From: CBDDDW01 sp965226805
Lineage (GTDB): Bacteria > Chloroflexota > Dehalococcoidia > Lucifugimonadales > JAGWBF01
Direction: 5' to 3'
NCBI GenBank assembly: GCA_965226805.1
Contig: CBDDDW010000024.1
Coordinates: 62,001-126,000 of the forward strand
DNA length: 64,000 nt
Shown here: one piece after another, positions 26,711 through 36,138 of the stretch
Numbering within the stretch: position 1 is the stretch's first letter
Layout: every line of letters starts with the position of its first letter
Made by a program: the position numbers and the translations under genes
Notes under the pieces: model-generated
What the model saw: only the letters and a program-made list of their open reading frames with translations
Database searches by the model: none
What the model was told of the DNA's origin: nothing

Positions 26711-26761
26711 GGGCTGTTCCTCAGTCCAATCTCCTGCTGTAAGGGTGAAAGGAACGGAGCT

Positions 26762-27865
26762 TCACAGCGCAGCCGCGACCAGGTCCCCCATTTCGGCCGT
26801 GCCCACTCCCTTTTCCTTGCCTGTCGCTTCCTCCGGAGAGGCGATGTCCGGGGTGCGGTAGCCCTGCTTCAGCACCTGGGCCACCGCCCGTTCCACTGCG
26901 GCGGCTTCTTCAGTCAGGCCCAGAGAATAGCGCAACATGAGGGCGGCGCTGAGGATGGTGGCGATGGGGTTGGCCGTCCCCATACCCGCGATGTCCGGGG
27001 CACTGCCGTGGATCGGCTCGTAAAGGCCCAGGGCCCTCCTCCCCTCCATGGGCACGTCGGCCAGACTGGCCGACGGCAGGAGGCCCATGGAGGCGGCCAG
27101 CACCGCAGCCTCGTCGGTCAGGATGTCTCCGAAGGTGTTCTCCGCCACCAACACGTCGAAGCGGGAGGGGCGCTGCACAAGCTGCATGGCGCAGTTATCC
27201 GCCAACATGTGCTCCAACTCCACGTCGGGATATTCGAGGGCGAGCTCAGTGGCTATCTGACGCCACAGGCGGGAGGTTTCCAGTACGTTCGCTTTGTCCA
27301 CAGATGTTAGCTTCCTTCGGCGTCCACGGGCCAGCTCGAAGCCGACGCGGAGCACCCGCTCTATTTCCTTTTGGCTGTAGCGCAGTGTGTCTACCGCGGT
27401 CCACCCTTGCTTCGTCCGCTGGCGGCGCTTGGGCAACCCGTAGTACAGACCACCTGTAAGCTCCCGGATCACGACGATATCAACGCCCGCGAGTACGTCG
27501 CGCTTCAATACACTGGCGTCGACTAGCTCCGGGAAGACCTTCACAGGGCGGATATTGGCGAAGACCGAAAGAGCCTTTCGCAGGGCCAGCAACCCGTCCT
27601 CGGGACGCACCTCAGCCATGGGATCATCCCATTTCGGGCCACCTACTGCTCCGAAAAGGACCGCGTCCGCCCACCTGGCGGTCTCCAGGGTGTCGGGCCG
27701 GAGTGCTACGCCGTGCTTGTCGATAGCCACCCCCCCAACATCGTCGGCGGTAAAGTAAAAGCCGTGTCCAAAGGTCGTGCCGACCGTCTCCAGGACTTTC
27801 AGACCCTCGGCAATAACCTCGGGCCCAATCCCGTCGCCGGGCAATACCACGATGTTGAACTTCAT
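26762..27865 (-). CDS. leuB: 3-isopropylmalate dehydrogenase
   Basis: Oxidises and decarboxylates 3-isopropylmalate in leucine synthesis, with NAD and Mg. 367 residues from the ATG at 27865, which has GGGAGG at good distance; the ATG at 27883 adds six residues without a site. Signatures: LPGDGIGPEVIAEG at the start, RELTGGLYYGLPK, DKANVLETSRLW and NTFGDILTDEAAVL. The usual TNPIATILSAALMLRYSLG is at the end. No other leucine genes are in the window. It is convergent with the HELGH lipoprotein. Confidence 0.95.
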   Translation of the reverse strand: MKFNIVVLPGDGIGPEVIAEGLKVLETVGTTFGHGFYFTADDVGGVAIDKHGVALRPDTLETARWADAVLFGAVGGPKWDDPMAEVRPEDGLLALRKALSVFANIRPVKVFPELVDASVLKRDVLAGVDIVVIRELTGGLYYGLPKRRQRTKQGWTAVDTLRYSQKEIERVLRVGFELARGRRRKLTSVDKANVLETSRLWRQIATELALEYPDVELEHMLADNCAMQLVQRPSRFDVLVAENTFGDILTDEAAVLAASMGLLPSASLADVPMEGRRALGLYEPIHGSAPDIAGMGTANPIATILSAALMLRYSLGLTEEAAAVERAVAQVLKQGYRTPDIASPEEATGKEKGVGTAEMGDLVAAAL

Positions 27866-28044
27866 GTGGGTCCTCCCAAGCACGGCAGAGTGCGGGCCCT
27901 AGTTCTCCCACCAGGCAGTTCCGCTGGGCCTCTCACTCCGTCGGCGGTGCCGTGATCTCTCACCGTCAGCAAGGCACGTTTCCCAATCCACAAGGTATAC
28001 GACCCAGGAATCCTGGTCAATAGCGGAGACCTGGCGGGACTCTG

Positions 28045-28072
28045 TTGACAGCCGAAGAAATGCCCCTAAACT
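28045..28072 (+). promoter_or_regulatory. Candidate promoter of the nitronate monooxygenase gene
   Basis: TTGACA at 28045-28050, a 16-base spacer and TAAACT at 28067-28072 (4 of 6), about 37 bases before the ATG. A perfect -35 and acceptable spacing support it; it was found by eye. Confidence 0.5.
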
Positions 28073-28108
28073 CCATCCGACTCGCATACAAACGCCGCCG
28101 GAGGGCCC

Positions 28109-29071
28109 ATGAGAGACGCCAGAGTCTCCAAAATCTTGGCCATAGAACACCCCATTTTGCAGGCTGGTGTGCCATGGGTATCAAATCCAGAGTTGGTGGC
28201 GGCAGTAAGCGAAGCCGGAGGATTGGGCATTGTTCACCCGTCAGCCGGGATGGCGCTGGATGGGGACATGGTGCAGAATTTACGCGAAAACATACGGCAG
28301 ATACGACGGTCGACCAGGAGCCCTTTCGCCGTAAGCTTCTTCCTGACCAACCCCCTGGTACAGCAACTGATCGAGATGGCCATAGAGGAAGGAATGAAGG
28401 TCGCGGTTACCTATGGCGGCAGTCCCGCCCTCTATACCGGGCTCCTCAAGGACAACGACGTAACAGTGCTGCACCAGGTGTCCACGATCAGGCATGCCAG
28501 GGGAGCTGAGGCACAGGGAGTGGATATCATTATCGCCGAGGGTTACGAGGGCGGCGGTATACGGGGACCGGATGAGACCCCCAACTTCGTTTTGATTCCC
28601 CAGATCGCAGATGCCTTGTCGGTTCCGGTTATCGCCTCCGGTGGAGTCATGGATGCCAGGGGGTACGTAGCGGCTATGGCCCTGGGTGCCCAGGGAGTGC
28701 AGCTGGGAACACGATTTGTTGCCACCCACGAGTGTGTGGCTCACGAGCGCTACAAGGCAGCGCTGCTTGGGGCCATAGATACCGGCACCGTGATCGCAGG
28801 TAGGTACCACAGGCCCACACGCCTGCTCCGTACCGATGCGGCCCTGAGGTTGAAGGCCGCCGCCCCTCCGCCCGCGGCCGAATCCCCCGTTCGCTGGGAA
28901 GAGGAGTTGGGTCTAAGACACATTCGCGACCCTCTACTGGATGGCGACGTGGGCACCGGCGTCGCCTACTGTGGCGCCGGCGTGGGCCTGGTGTCGGAAA
29001 TATTGGGGGCCGCGGAGGTCGTTCAGAGCTTGGTAGACGGAGCCAAGTCGATGCTGCTCAATCTGCGCTGA
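28109..29071 (+). CDS. Nitronate monooxygenase family flavoprotein
   Basis: A 320-residue FMN-dependent TIM-barrel protein of the 2-nitropropane dioxygenase/FabK family. It shows PILQAGVPWVSNPELVAAVSEAGGLG at the start, AEGYEGGGIRG (GG...G of FMN phosphate binding), VPVIASGGVMD and GAQGVQLGTRFVATHE. It oxidises nitronates or reduces enoyl groups; from the sequence these cannot be told apart. Its 5' side carries a candidate promoter, and the gene stands alone. Confidence 0.88.
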   Translation: MRDARVSKILAIEHPILQAGVPWVSNPELVAAVSEAGGLGIVHPSAGMALDGDMVQNLRENIRQIRRSTRSPFAVSFFLTNPLVQQLIEMAIEEGMKVAVTYGGSPALYTGLLKDNDVTVLHQVSTIRHARGAEAQGVDIIIAEGYEGGGIRGPDETPNFVLIPQIADALSVPVIASGGVMDARGYVAAMALGAQGVQLGTRFVATHECVAHERYKAALLGAIDTGTVIAGRYHRPTRLLRTDAALRLKAAAPPPAAESPVRWEEELGLRHIRDPLLDGDVGTGVAYCGAGVGLVSEILGAAEVVQSLVDGAKSMLLNLR

Positions 29072-29121
29072 GGCTTCCGGTCGTGTCCCGTGAGATTAGC
29101 GCTGGAGATTCCGAGATAGTC

Positions 29122-30369
29122 TCATCCAGGTTGATCATCCGCTGACTCGGCGGCCACCAGCTCCTCTCCGATACTCAGCAGCTTATCTCTCCTCTCGGGT
29201 TCCAGATCACGGCTGTCAAGATAAAGCCTCAATGCGTCGATAGGTGCCAGCCCATCGGCCAAATCCGCCGGTATCCTGGTCCTCCGGTCCTGCTGGATTT
29301 CCTTGGTAATCGCAGCCACATAGTGGGCGGGTTTCAACGCCTCTCGGATCTCTTCCTCGCGCAAATGCATATCCAGCCCAGCGGGCAGGTTGATCTTGAG
29401 CCTCACTATGGAGTCGGCCACGCTGCTACGCATTATAGCCTTGACAACTGTGCCAGTGGGGTCCTGGTCACCCTGGTGAACCGTTGCTTCGATGGTGAGG
29501 AAAGATCGCGCGCTGACGGTTTGGAACTGGAAGTCCCGAGTGCGGTTCCCTGATGGGGCTGAGGGGTCCAGGTCAACCACACAGAAACCCTTCGTATCAC
29601 TCTCCTCGCTGAAGTCCACCCGCTGGAGGCTTCCGGAATAGACTACCATGGGGTCCTCGCGAATTATCTGGTGACGGTGGATATGGCCCAGGGCGACATA
29701 GTCCAACTCCGGTTTGTGGACTGCGCTGGGGAACAGTGCGTGGTCCTTGCCCAGCATCATGGACCGCTCCGTGCCCGTTTTGGCCCCATTGATGGTGAGG
29801 TGGCCCGCCAGGACCGCCGGAAGAGACGGATTCAGACGTCCCACCATGCTCTCAATCCCCCTGGTAAAGGTGTTCTCTATGCGCTCCCTGACCTGTTCAA
29901 TCGACATATCTCGCGATTCTTCCCGGCTCAGCAGCTTGCTGCGGTTGGGCCAGGGCAGGGCCACAATCTGCAGGGGACCTTTCCGGGTGGGGATGAGATA
30001 GGTCTGGAACTGGTCCCCCACGTACACGTTCGCCACATTAAGGGTGGGAAATATATCGATTGCGGTGGCGCGGCCCAGGGCCTGGGGGAGGTCGTGGTTG
30101 CCCACCAGCAGGAATACCGGAATACCGGCTGAGGACAGCCGTGCCAGCCGGCTGGCGAACTCACGCTGGTGGGTCTGGGATGGGTCCCGGCCCTTGTAGG
30201 CATCCCCGGCCATGAGCACCAGGTCAACCTCTTGGCTCAGGGCGTACTCCACCAACTCATCGAGCGTAGAGAGGAAATCCAACAGCCGTGTGGACAACCC
30301 CGTCTGGGGATCAGTCCGCCCGTAATTCTCTACGCCAATGTGAAGGTCCGCGAAATGAAGAATGCGCAT
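29122..30369 (-). CDS. sbcD: SbcD/Mre11-type DNA repair exonuclease
   Basis: A 415-residue metallophosphoesterase. The phosphoesterase motifs are ADLHIG (start), VLMAGDAYKGRDP, LLVGNHDLPQ and LAGHLTINGA, then ALGHIHRHQ. It is the nuclease subunit that works with the SbcC/Rad50 ATPase; no such gene is in the window, although the C-terminal extension (residues about 290-415) fits a partner-binding domain. ATG at 30369 gives the family start MRILHFADLHIG; the longer frame start at 30486 adds 39 unrelated residues. Confidence 0.88.
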   Translation of the reverse strand: MRILHFADLHIGVENYGRTDPQTGLSTRLLDFLSTLDELVEYALSQEVDLVLMAGDAYKGRDPSQTHQREFASRLARLSSAGIPVFLLVGNHDLPQALGRATAIDIFPTLNVANVYVGDQFQTYLIPTRKGPLQIVALPWPNRSKLLSREESRDMSIEQVRERIENTFTRGIESMVGRLNPSLPAVLAGHLTINGAKTGTERSMMLGKDHALFPSAVHKPELDYVALGHIHRHQIIREDPMVVYSGSLQRVDFSEESDTKGFCVVDLDPSAPSGNRTRDFQFQTVSARSFLTIEATVHQGDQDPTGTVVKAIMRSSVADSIVRLKINLPAGLDMHLREEEIREALKPAHYVAAITKEIQQDRRTRIPADLADGLAPIDALRLYLDSRDLEPERRDKLLSIGEELVAAESADDQPG

Positions 30370-30749
30370 GATCGGCACTCGCCCCACCCCAGTTGATGCG
30401 CCCCGGTGGCATCGATGGCCCCGATTATGCTCCAGTGAACCTACCATGTCAATAAACGCTGTGTACTCGTCCGGCAAAGGAGCCATCCGCAGCGGGTGTC
30501 AACGCCAATGGAGCGGACTCAACCATCGGGTTGGCGGAAAAGGCGTGGTCATCGGGGCCGGAACTGGTAATCTGTGCCGGGACGGCGAAACCCTCTTTGC
30601 CTTCTTCGCTGTCCAACTGATTGGGCGCACCTCAAGTTCAGCGACATGCATCTTATATATGTGGAGGTTGGTGGGATGAGCCCTCAGGCTGAGGGGAGAA
30701 AGGTTATGACACCGCCTGCCGATGTCTCGAAAAACGAACGGAGGTTGTC

Positions 30750-31250
30750 ATGGCAAGAATTATCGTGAGTGACCAACCTGAACTGACCAAAGAGCGTACC
30801 CTAGAGCTGTTCAGAAACCATTTCTCTGGCAAGTATGAGGTGCAGGAGGGAAATGGGATATCACGCGATTTCATTGTGAAGAAAAGCGATTGGCAAGCAG
30901 TTGGAGTTAGGTTCAGGCGGGGCGCGAACGGGAGCACGGTCAGCTTCGCGGGTTTCACGCCGTCGTTCCGTTATCGGATGCTCCCGCTCCTGGGTGTGGT
31001 CGTCGGTTGGCCCGGTGTCTTAGCTGCATTCGCGGTTATGTTCTTCGCTCTAAGGCCACGCCGGAAGGAATTGGAGGAAGAGATATCCCAATTCATCATG
31101 AATGCCCGTTTCGAGTCAGCAAGTCACTTCGAGGAGGTTCCGGAAGGCGTCCCTCCCTGCCATAGTGTCACCCACCCGGCCCCTCTTTCGCGGGTTGGTC
31201 CAAAGGCTAGCAATGGGAATACGGTCCGTACCCTAATTCTTGAGTACTAG
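30750..31250 (+). CDS. Small membrane protein of unknown function
   Basis: A 166-residue protein with an N-terminal soluble part, one strongly hydrophobic stretch (YRMLPLLGVVVGWPGVLAAFAVMFFAL, one or two membrane helices) and a charged C-terminal part. The ATG follows GGAGG at good spacing. I recognise no family. It is convergent with the DsrE genes. Confidence 0.55.
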   Translation: MARIIVSDQPELTKERTLELFRNHFSGKYEVQEGNGISRDFIVKKSDWQAVGVRFRRGANGSTVSFAGFTPSFRYRMLPLLGVVVGWPGVLAAFAVMFFALRPRRKELEEEISQFIMNARFESASHFEEVPEGVPPCHSVTHPAPLSRVGPKASNGNTVRTLILEY

Positions 31251-31405
31251 GGCCGCCGGGCGCCAAGTCCCTGGTCTCTGTCGTTTGATAGTGAGAAACA
31301 ACACGACAGGAGGCTCCTCGCTCATCAACTTGGCGGCTCGTGTTGCGGCCCCCGGCCGCCATCGAGCCTACAACAGCAAGCCCGCGACTGGGCGCCGTGA
31401 CGTTC

Positions 31406-31789
31406 TTACCAGTGCCAGATGGCGTCGTGGGACTCGTAAAGGTCGGCCACTTCCCCACGGCCGATAACCTTGACCCCCTTGCTTATGTCCTGCCTTTCGA
31501 TGCCCCTGTCATCCAGATCTTCCTTAACGACATAGGTATCGATCCCCGCCCCTACGATGTTTTCCACGTCTTCATTCAGGGTCGGAGGGACGTCCATCTT
31601 CTCCCCGCCAAAGCTTAGGCCGCTGGCATCCTGACCGGTGACCGCATAGTTGACGGCGTTACCCCGCAGCAGGAGAGAGATGTCCGCTCCGGCGTTCTTG
31701 AGTATGTGAGTCATCCACAGTATTGTGTCGTCCTGCTCTTCGATGGTGCCGTGATAGGCCCGTTCAGCGATCGACAGTATCTTCGCCAT
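31406..31789 (-). CDS. DsrE-family protein C, no cysteine
   Basis: A 127-residue DsrE/TusD-like fold protein (MAKILSIAERAYHG, then ADISLLLRGNAVNYAV and a final VADLYESHDAIWHW). It has no cysteine, so it cannot carry a persulfide itself and would be structural, as TusB and TusC are. Start: ATG at 31789 with AGGAGGAG; the longer frame to 31843 is excluded by the site. Third gene of the operon, 8 bases after gene B. Confidence 0.75.
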   Translation of the reverse strand: MAKILSIAERAYHGTIEEQDDTILWMTHILKNAGADISLLLRGNAVNYAVTGQDASGLSFGGEKMDVPPTLNEDVENIVGAGIDTYVVKEDLDDRGIERQDISKGVKVIGRGEVADLYESHDAIWHW

Positions 31790-31797
31790 CTCTCCTC

Positions 31798-32187
31798 CTA
31801 CTTCGTGCCCATGACAAGGGTATTGGTGCTCTCGTTGGACCACTTCAAGAAGTCAGCGGGAGCGCCTCGGCGGGCCCCCTCTATCCAGTTCCCCGACCCG
31901 CGCTCGTCAACACACAGACCGCAGTTGATCCAGTCCACCAGCTCCGTCCGGAATAAAGCCGAAATGAAGTTGGAAGTAGTCGGATGCTTTTGGTCCTCCA
32001 CGCTCGTACCCTTCACCGGGTTGGGGTGGGGCTTTTGTTCGGCCATTGTGAGATTCACCGCCCCTTCATAGGCAAACACATTCACCTTATGTCCCTTGCG
32101 CACCGCCGCATCGATTATGCGCAGGGCCGTGGTCGTAGTCTCCGATTCATAGGGTGGGTCCATGAGTGCAATAGTGAGAGTTGCCAT
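31798..32187 (-). CDS. DsrE-family sulfur carrier protein B
   Basis: A 129-residue DsrE/TusD-like fold protein: TLTIALMDPPYESETTTTALRI at the start and CGLCVDERG around residue 90. The CGxCxxxRG is the active-cysteine region of DsrE-type sulfur carriers, so this is the likely persulfide-bearing subunit. The start at 32187 is set by GAAGGAGGC just before it. Middle gene of a three-gene DsrE operon; no sulfite reductase genes are near. Confidence 0.8.
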   Translation of the reverse strand: MATLTIALMDPPYESETTTTALRIIDAAVRKGHKVNVFAYEGAVNLTMAEQKPHPNPVKGTSVEDQKHPTTSNFISALFRTELVDWINCGLCVDERGSGNWIEGARRGAPADFLKWSNESTNTLVMGTK

Positions 32188-32210
32188 GATGCCTGCCTCC
32201 TTCTCCGAAT

Positions 32211-32546
32211 CTAATGCCACACGATTTTGGTTCCATCCTGCACCAGCATATCAACCAGGTTATCAACGTTAGAAACCGACACTCCTTCAACGATGCCGGA
32301 TTCGGAGATGCCGCGTTCGCGTAAAGAGAAGTCATCCGCGGCCACGGTCAACGAAGGGGCTTTGCCCTTGAGACCCGTGAGGGGGTTATTCTTCACCCCT
32401 TTGCGGGTAGTGAGGACCCCGTTCTGGATCAAGAACAGGGTCACCGAGTTGCCCTTCCCGGCGAGGTCGCCTGCCAGACCGTACATGTACAAGGAATCGC
32501 CGTATTCAAAGGGGTCTCGGGATTCGATCAGCACGTATTGGGACAC
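32211..32546 (-). CDS. DsrE-family protein A, no cysteine
   Basis: A 111-residue DsrE-fold protein, QYVLIESRDPFEYGDSLYMYG followed by NSVTLFLIQNGVL and a final VDMLVQDGTKIVWH. No cysteine is present. It is first in the operon A-B-C, which matches TusBCD-like three-subunit sets. The spacing of 23 bases to gene B and a GGAGGTG site before the ATG support expression as a unit. Confidence 0.75.
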   Translation of the reverse strand: MSQYVLIESRDPFEYGDSLYMYGLAGDLAGKGNSVTLFLIQNGVLTTRKGVKNNPLTGLKGKAPSLTVAADDFSLRERGISESGIVEGVSVSNVDNLVDMLVQDGTKIVWH

Positions 32547-32791
32547 ATGTCACCTCCTTCATATGTTGAGGCACATCGCGGCGCCACTTTGAGCATGACC
32601 TATGCTAACGGAGCCCTCACGGGCTGTCAACCTCGTCCTTGCTCGGTGTCGAAGCGGCCCTTCGCTCAAAAGGGACCTCGTTGGTGGCCTCGTGGTACAA
32701 TTTTGATGCGGTCCGTCAAAAAAAGGTGCACTGAAGACCGAAACTTCCGATCGGTACTATTCCTGGACAACGTAACCGAGGTAATAGCTAT

Positions 32792-33826
32792 ATGGGATTG
32801 GTGTCCCTGGACAGGTTCGAGTTAGGAGAGGTCCTGGGGTCGGGTGCCGACTACGAGGTCAGCGCCGCAAGAGACAACCTCACGGGGCGGAACGTGGTCA
32901 TCAAGAGGCCGAACCCAGACTATATCACTCGAAATCTCCACGGAGGAGTAGAGCGGCTCTCCGAGCTACTGGCAGAGGTCCACGGAAGTCTGGCCGACTC
33001 AGTGCCCGGCCTAGCCCACCTGGTGGGCTATACGGAGGTGGACCAACACGCCGGCTACTTTGGGGATTCGCTAGAGGAGAGCTACCGCGTGCTCGTCCAG
33101 GAACGGGCCACGGGCATACCCCTCGTGAGCGAAATCAGGGACAAGTTCAAGGGGATACCTACGGGCCTGGGCCAGAACCTGTTCGTCCTCCACCAGTTGG
33201 TGCCACACCCCCGGAAGGGTCGCTTCACCATAGTGCAGCAACTCATGGACGTGGAGGAGGCCTTTCACAGGGCTGGCCACTTGCTATTGGACATGAGACC
33301 GGAGAACCTCTATTTCGACCCGGCGGAAGGCCTGATCTCTGTGATAGACATCGGCGCCACGCCTACCCACGGCCCGGCCGCCCAGGGCAAGGTAAGCCGG
33401 GGAGACCGTCCCAGGGATATGCATGATTTCTTCGCCGAGGTCTTCACTTTCTACGCCACGCCCGGCACTCCTCCAACCGTTCCCGCAGGATACCGGGAGC
33501 CCTCTCGCATCAACACAATCCCTTTTTTTGACGAGCAGGTAGAGGGCCTGATCCAAGCCTTCTCGTCGATTGAGCACGTAGATGTCAGAGAGGCTGCCTT
33601 GGGTACGCTGGAGAAGGTTCGGAGTCGCGGCTATACAACCTTCGAGGACTTCCGGAAGGACTTCGACGGTTACCTGTCCACGCTTGAAGAGACGCTCATG
33701 AGCCTCCCCGATCTCCCCGCATTGGTGGAAACCTGGCGCGAGGCACTGGAGATGCTCTCCAATCCGTACTGGAGGAAGTTCCTTTTCGATTCCGATACCG
33801 CGCTGGCGGAATACAAGCAAATCTGA
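32792..33826 (+). CDS. Protein kinase-fold protein
   Basis: A 344-residue protein with Hanks-type kinase features: a glycine-rich loop LGEVLGSGADYEVSAARD, Lys in NVVIKRPNP, a catalytic loop HLLLDMRPENLYFD and the metal-binding VIDIGATP in place of DFG. The catalytic loop has LDMRPEN where most kinases have HRDLKPxN, so Asp is kept while the second Lys is changed. It is followed after 20 bases by a PP2C phosphatase, a pairing that suggests a Ser/Thr phosphorylation switch. No membrane helix or sensor domain is seen. Confidence 0.75.
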   Translation: MGLVSLDRFELGEVLGSGADYEVSAARDNLTGRNVVIKRPNPDYITRNLHGGVERLSELLAEVHGSLADSVPGLAHLVGYTEVDQHAGYFGDSLEESYRVLVQERATGIPLVSEIRDKFKGIPTGLGQNLFVLHQLVPHPRKGRFTIVQQLMDVEEAFHRAGHLLLDMRPENLYFDPAEGLISVIDIGATPTHGPAAQGKVSRGDRPRDMHDFFAEVFTFYATPGTPPTVPAGYREPSRINTIPFFDEQVEGLIQAFSSIEHVDVREAALGTLEKVRSRGYTTFEDFRKDFDGYLSTLEETLMSLPDLPALVETWREALEMLSNPYWRKFLFDSDTALAEYKQI

Positions 33827-33845
33827 CCTGGAGACGAGGTGTTCG

Positions 33846-34523
33846 ATGGAAAATGGCATATCGGCAACATTTCAAGATAACGCTCCTCACGGTGAAGACG
33901 CATTCCTGACCAGGGAGCTGGGCCCTACGGGTTCTCTCGATGCGGTCCTGGATGGAGTAAGTCACTGCGAAGGCGGCTACGCCAGCAGTTTCACGACACA
34001 GGTGCTCCGGGACGCCAAAATCGAAAGTGCCCGGGATGTGGTCGACGCCCTGGAGGAGGCCAACAAGATCCTTTTCCAGGGAGGCCGGGGCCGGAACCTG
34101 CTGACGACAGTCTCGGTCGCCCTAAAATTGGGGCAGGAGCTGCACGTAATCAGCTCAGGGGACAGCCCCGTGTATCTTGTACGCGGGGGCAAGGCACGTC
34201 AGTTGACTAACATCGAGAGACCCACTTCGCTTTCGGGGGTCACCAACGGGGCCATTGGCCTGCTCGAAAAATTTGAATGCTTCTCCGACAGTATCACCCT
34301 TGAGCCCCGCGACCGGCTGATTTTGACGACAGACGGGCTTACCAACAACGTGTACATAGAGGAGGTCGAGGAGATCCTCCAACGGTCGGCAACGCCCGAA
34401 GATGCGATCTCCGCCTTGCATGCCCTGGTCGACGAGAAGCGCAGCCTACGGAAAGGCCGCGAAGACTTCTACGGCACCTTCCGAGAGGACGACCAGACCG
34501 TCACAATTCGCTACTTCGCCTAA
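33846..34523 (+). CDS. PP2C-family Ser/Thr phosphatase
   Basis: A 225-residue PP2C/SpoIIE-fold phosphatase. Metal-binding Asp residues are in DNAPHGEDAFL and AVLDGVSHCEGGYAS (the DG[VM] motif), ISSGDSPVYLV gives a further Gly-Asp, LILTTDGLTNNV holds the third motif and EDDQTVTIRYF the last Asp (DDxT). It is 20 bases after the kinase-like gene, likely one operon. Its target is unknown; dephosphorylating the kinase or its substrate is the simplest idea. Confidence 0.85.
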   Translation: MENGISATFQDNAPHGEDAFLTRELGPTGSLDAVLDGVSHCEGGYASSFTTQVLRDAKIESARDVVDALEEANKILFQGGRGRNLLTTVSVALKLGQELHVISSGDSPVYLVRGGKARQLTNIERPTSLSGVTNGAIGLLEKFECFSDSITLEPRDRLILTTDGLTNNVYIEEVEEILQRSATPEDAISALHALVDEKRSLRKGREDFYGTFREDDQTVTIRYFA

Positions 34524-34720
34524 ATCAGCTCGAACAATCTACTCAGGTCACGAGATCGAGGTACCAGCTGAATGTTTCGCCTATGAGCAACGCGACGATG
34601 GCGGCGCCTGTAGGGTGTCAGCGCAATTGGACACTATTGAGGCCTAGAAAACCGAAGAGGTTGGGGGTGGTAGAGGCTCCTTCAGAGGGGTAGATTAACC
34701 CTAAGTGAAAGGAGTCATTG

Positions 34721-35122
34721 ATGACCCAGGTAGAGGATCAGGCCAGCCAAGCTGAGGAGCGAAGCCAGGAGACACGAAGCTTCGTGCGTCAGGTCCGTGC
34801 AGCGACCCGCCGTAAGTATACCCCTGAAGAGAAGATCCGCATCGTCTTGGAGGGGTTCAGACGGGAGACTACCGTTAATGACCTGTGCCGACGGGAAGGA
34901 ATCAAACCCCACTTCTACTACGCCTGGACGAAGGGGTTCATGGAAGCTGGGAAGGAGAAGTTGACTCGGGACAGTGTGCGTGATGCGACCCGGCAAGAGA
35001 TAGAGCAGCTCAAGCGGGAGAACAGAGAACTGAAGCAGCTGGTGGGTGAGTTGTCCCTGGAGTTGCACCGCTTCAAAAAAACAGCTCTGCCGCCCCTACA
35101 CGACAACGGCACCGTCGCATGA
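34721..35122 (+). CDS. IS3-type transposase OrfA
   Basis: A 133-residue DNA-binding subunit, helix-turn-helix TTVNDLCRREGIKPHFYYAW, followed by the coiled coil EIEQLKRENRELKQLVGELS. The ATG at 34721 follows AAAGGAG. A run of seven A at about 35075 lies in the tail; orfB is in the -1 frame, so slippage there could make the fusion transposase, although the zero-frame context C-AAA-AAA is not ideal. Confidence 0.92.
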   Translation: MTQVEDQASQAEERSQETRSFVRQVRAATRRKYTPEEKIRIVLEGFRRETTVNDLCRREGIKPHFYYAWTKGFMEAGKEKLTRDSVRDATRQEIEQLKRENRELKQLVGELSLELHRFKKTALPPLHDNGTVA

Positions 35123-36138
35123 GCGTAGTGGAACAATCGAAGGTCGTGGCTGAGGTGGAGCGACATGGTAGAGGGAAGAACAGGCGACTCAGGGAGCTTG
35201 GCATTTCCAGGAGCACGTATTATTGGTGGAGGTGGAGGCACCGGCAGGGTAGTTGGGAGGGTACGGAAGGAACTGAGAGGCCCTGGAATCGCCTGCGTCC
35301 AGAAGAGGAGGCAGTAGTGCTGGCGGCAGCCCGTGGGATGCCGACCTGGCGAAGCCGGCAGTTGGCGGCTTCGCTCACCGACCACAGAGGCCTATCGGTC
35401 TCCGCCTCCACAGTCTATCGTATTCTGAGACGGGAGGGTCTGGTGAAACGGATCGAATACCAGTTGGCAGCGAGCAAAGAGTACCAGCACAAGACCACAG
35501 GGCCCCACCAGCTGTGGGCCACCGATGCCTCCTACTTCCGTGTAGTGGGATGGGGCTACTACTACCTCGTGACGGTGATGGACGACTACTCCCGGTTCAT
35601 CTTGGCCTGGAAGGTGCAACGGGACATGACGGCCAACTCCCTCATAGAGGTGGTCCAGGAAGCTGTTGACTCTACTGGTATGACTGATGTACCTCTGGAG
35701 GATCGGACCAAGCTCCTCTCAGATAATGGCTCAGGTTATGTATCGCGGGCCTTCCGCGAGTACATGCGGGTGGTGGGCATTCGCCACGTCCTGGCAGCAC
35801 CCTATCACCCTCAGACCAACGGGAAGCTGGAGAGATATCACCGAACCCTGAAAGACGACATTAACCAGGTGCCATACGAGGTGGTGGAAGACCTGGAGGC
35901 GGCCATCCGGGACTTCGTCGAGTTCTACAACTACCGAAGATATCATCAGGCGCTCAGGGTTGTAACTCCGGCTGACGTGCTGGAAGGCCGTCTGGAGGCA
36001 ATTCTAGCCCAGAGGAAGGAGGTACAGCGAGAGACTTTTGACCGGCGGAGGCGGTACAATCAGGAGGTCAGAGAAACCCTCAAACCAGGAGCTTCTTCAC
36101 CCCAATCTCTCGGACCCAGAACTGTCCAAAACCGCTGA
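35119..36138 (+). CDS. IS3-type transposase OrfB (integrase core)
   Basis: A 339-residue DDE transposase: LWATDASYFRV (first Asp), LLSDNGSGYVSRAF (second Asp) and NGKLERYHRTLKDD (Glu). A region of short helices precedes the core. Its stop codon lies inside the right inverted repeat. The frame is intact and the ATG overlaps the orfA stop as ATGA. Confidence 0.95.
   Translation: MSVVEQSKVVAEVERHGRGKNRRLRELGISRSTYYWWRWRHRQGSWEGTEGTERPWNRLRPEEEAVVLAAARGMPTWRSRQLAASLTDHRGLSVSASTVYRILRREGLVKRIEYQLAASKEYQHKTTGPHQLWATDASYFRVVGWGYYYLVTVMDDYSRFILAWKVQRDMTANSLIEVVQEAVDSTGMTDVPLEDRTKLLSDNGSGYVSRAFREYMRVVGIRHVLAAPYHPQTNGKLERYHRTLKDDINQVPYEVVEDLEAAIRDFVEFYNYRRYHQALRVVTPADVLEGRLEAILAQRKEVQRETFDRRRRYNQEVRETLKPGASSPQSLGPRTVQNR

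Noticed and set aside
30490..30530. GGGTGTCAACGCCAATGG resembling the end of the IS3-type element at 34616
   Set aside because: Only the first bases match and no second end or transposase piece is near; chance similarity is likely.
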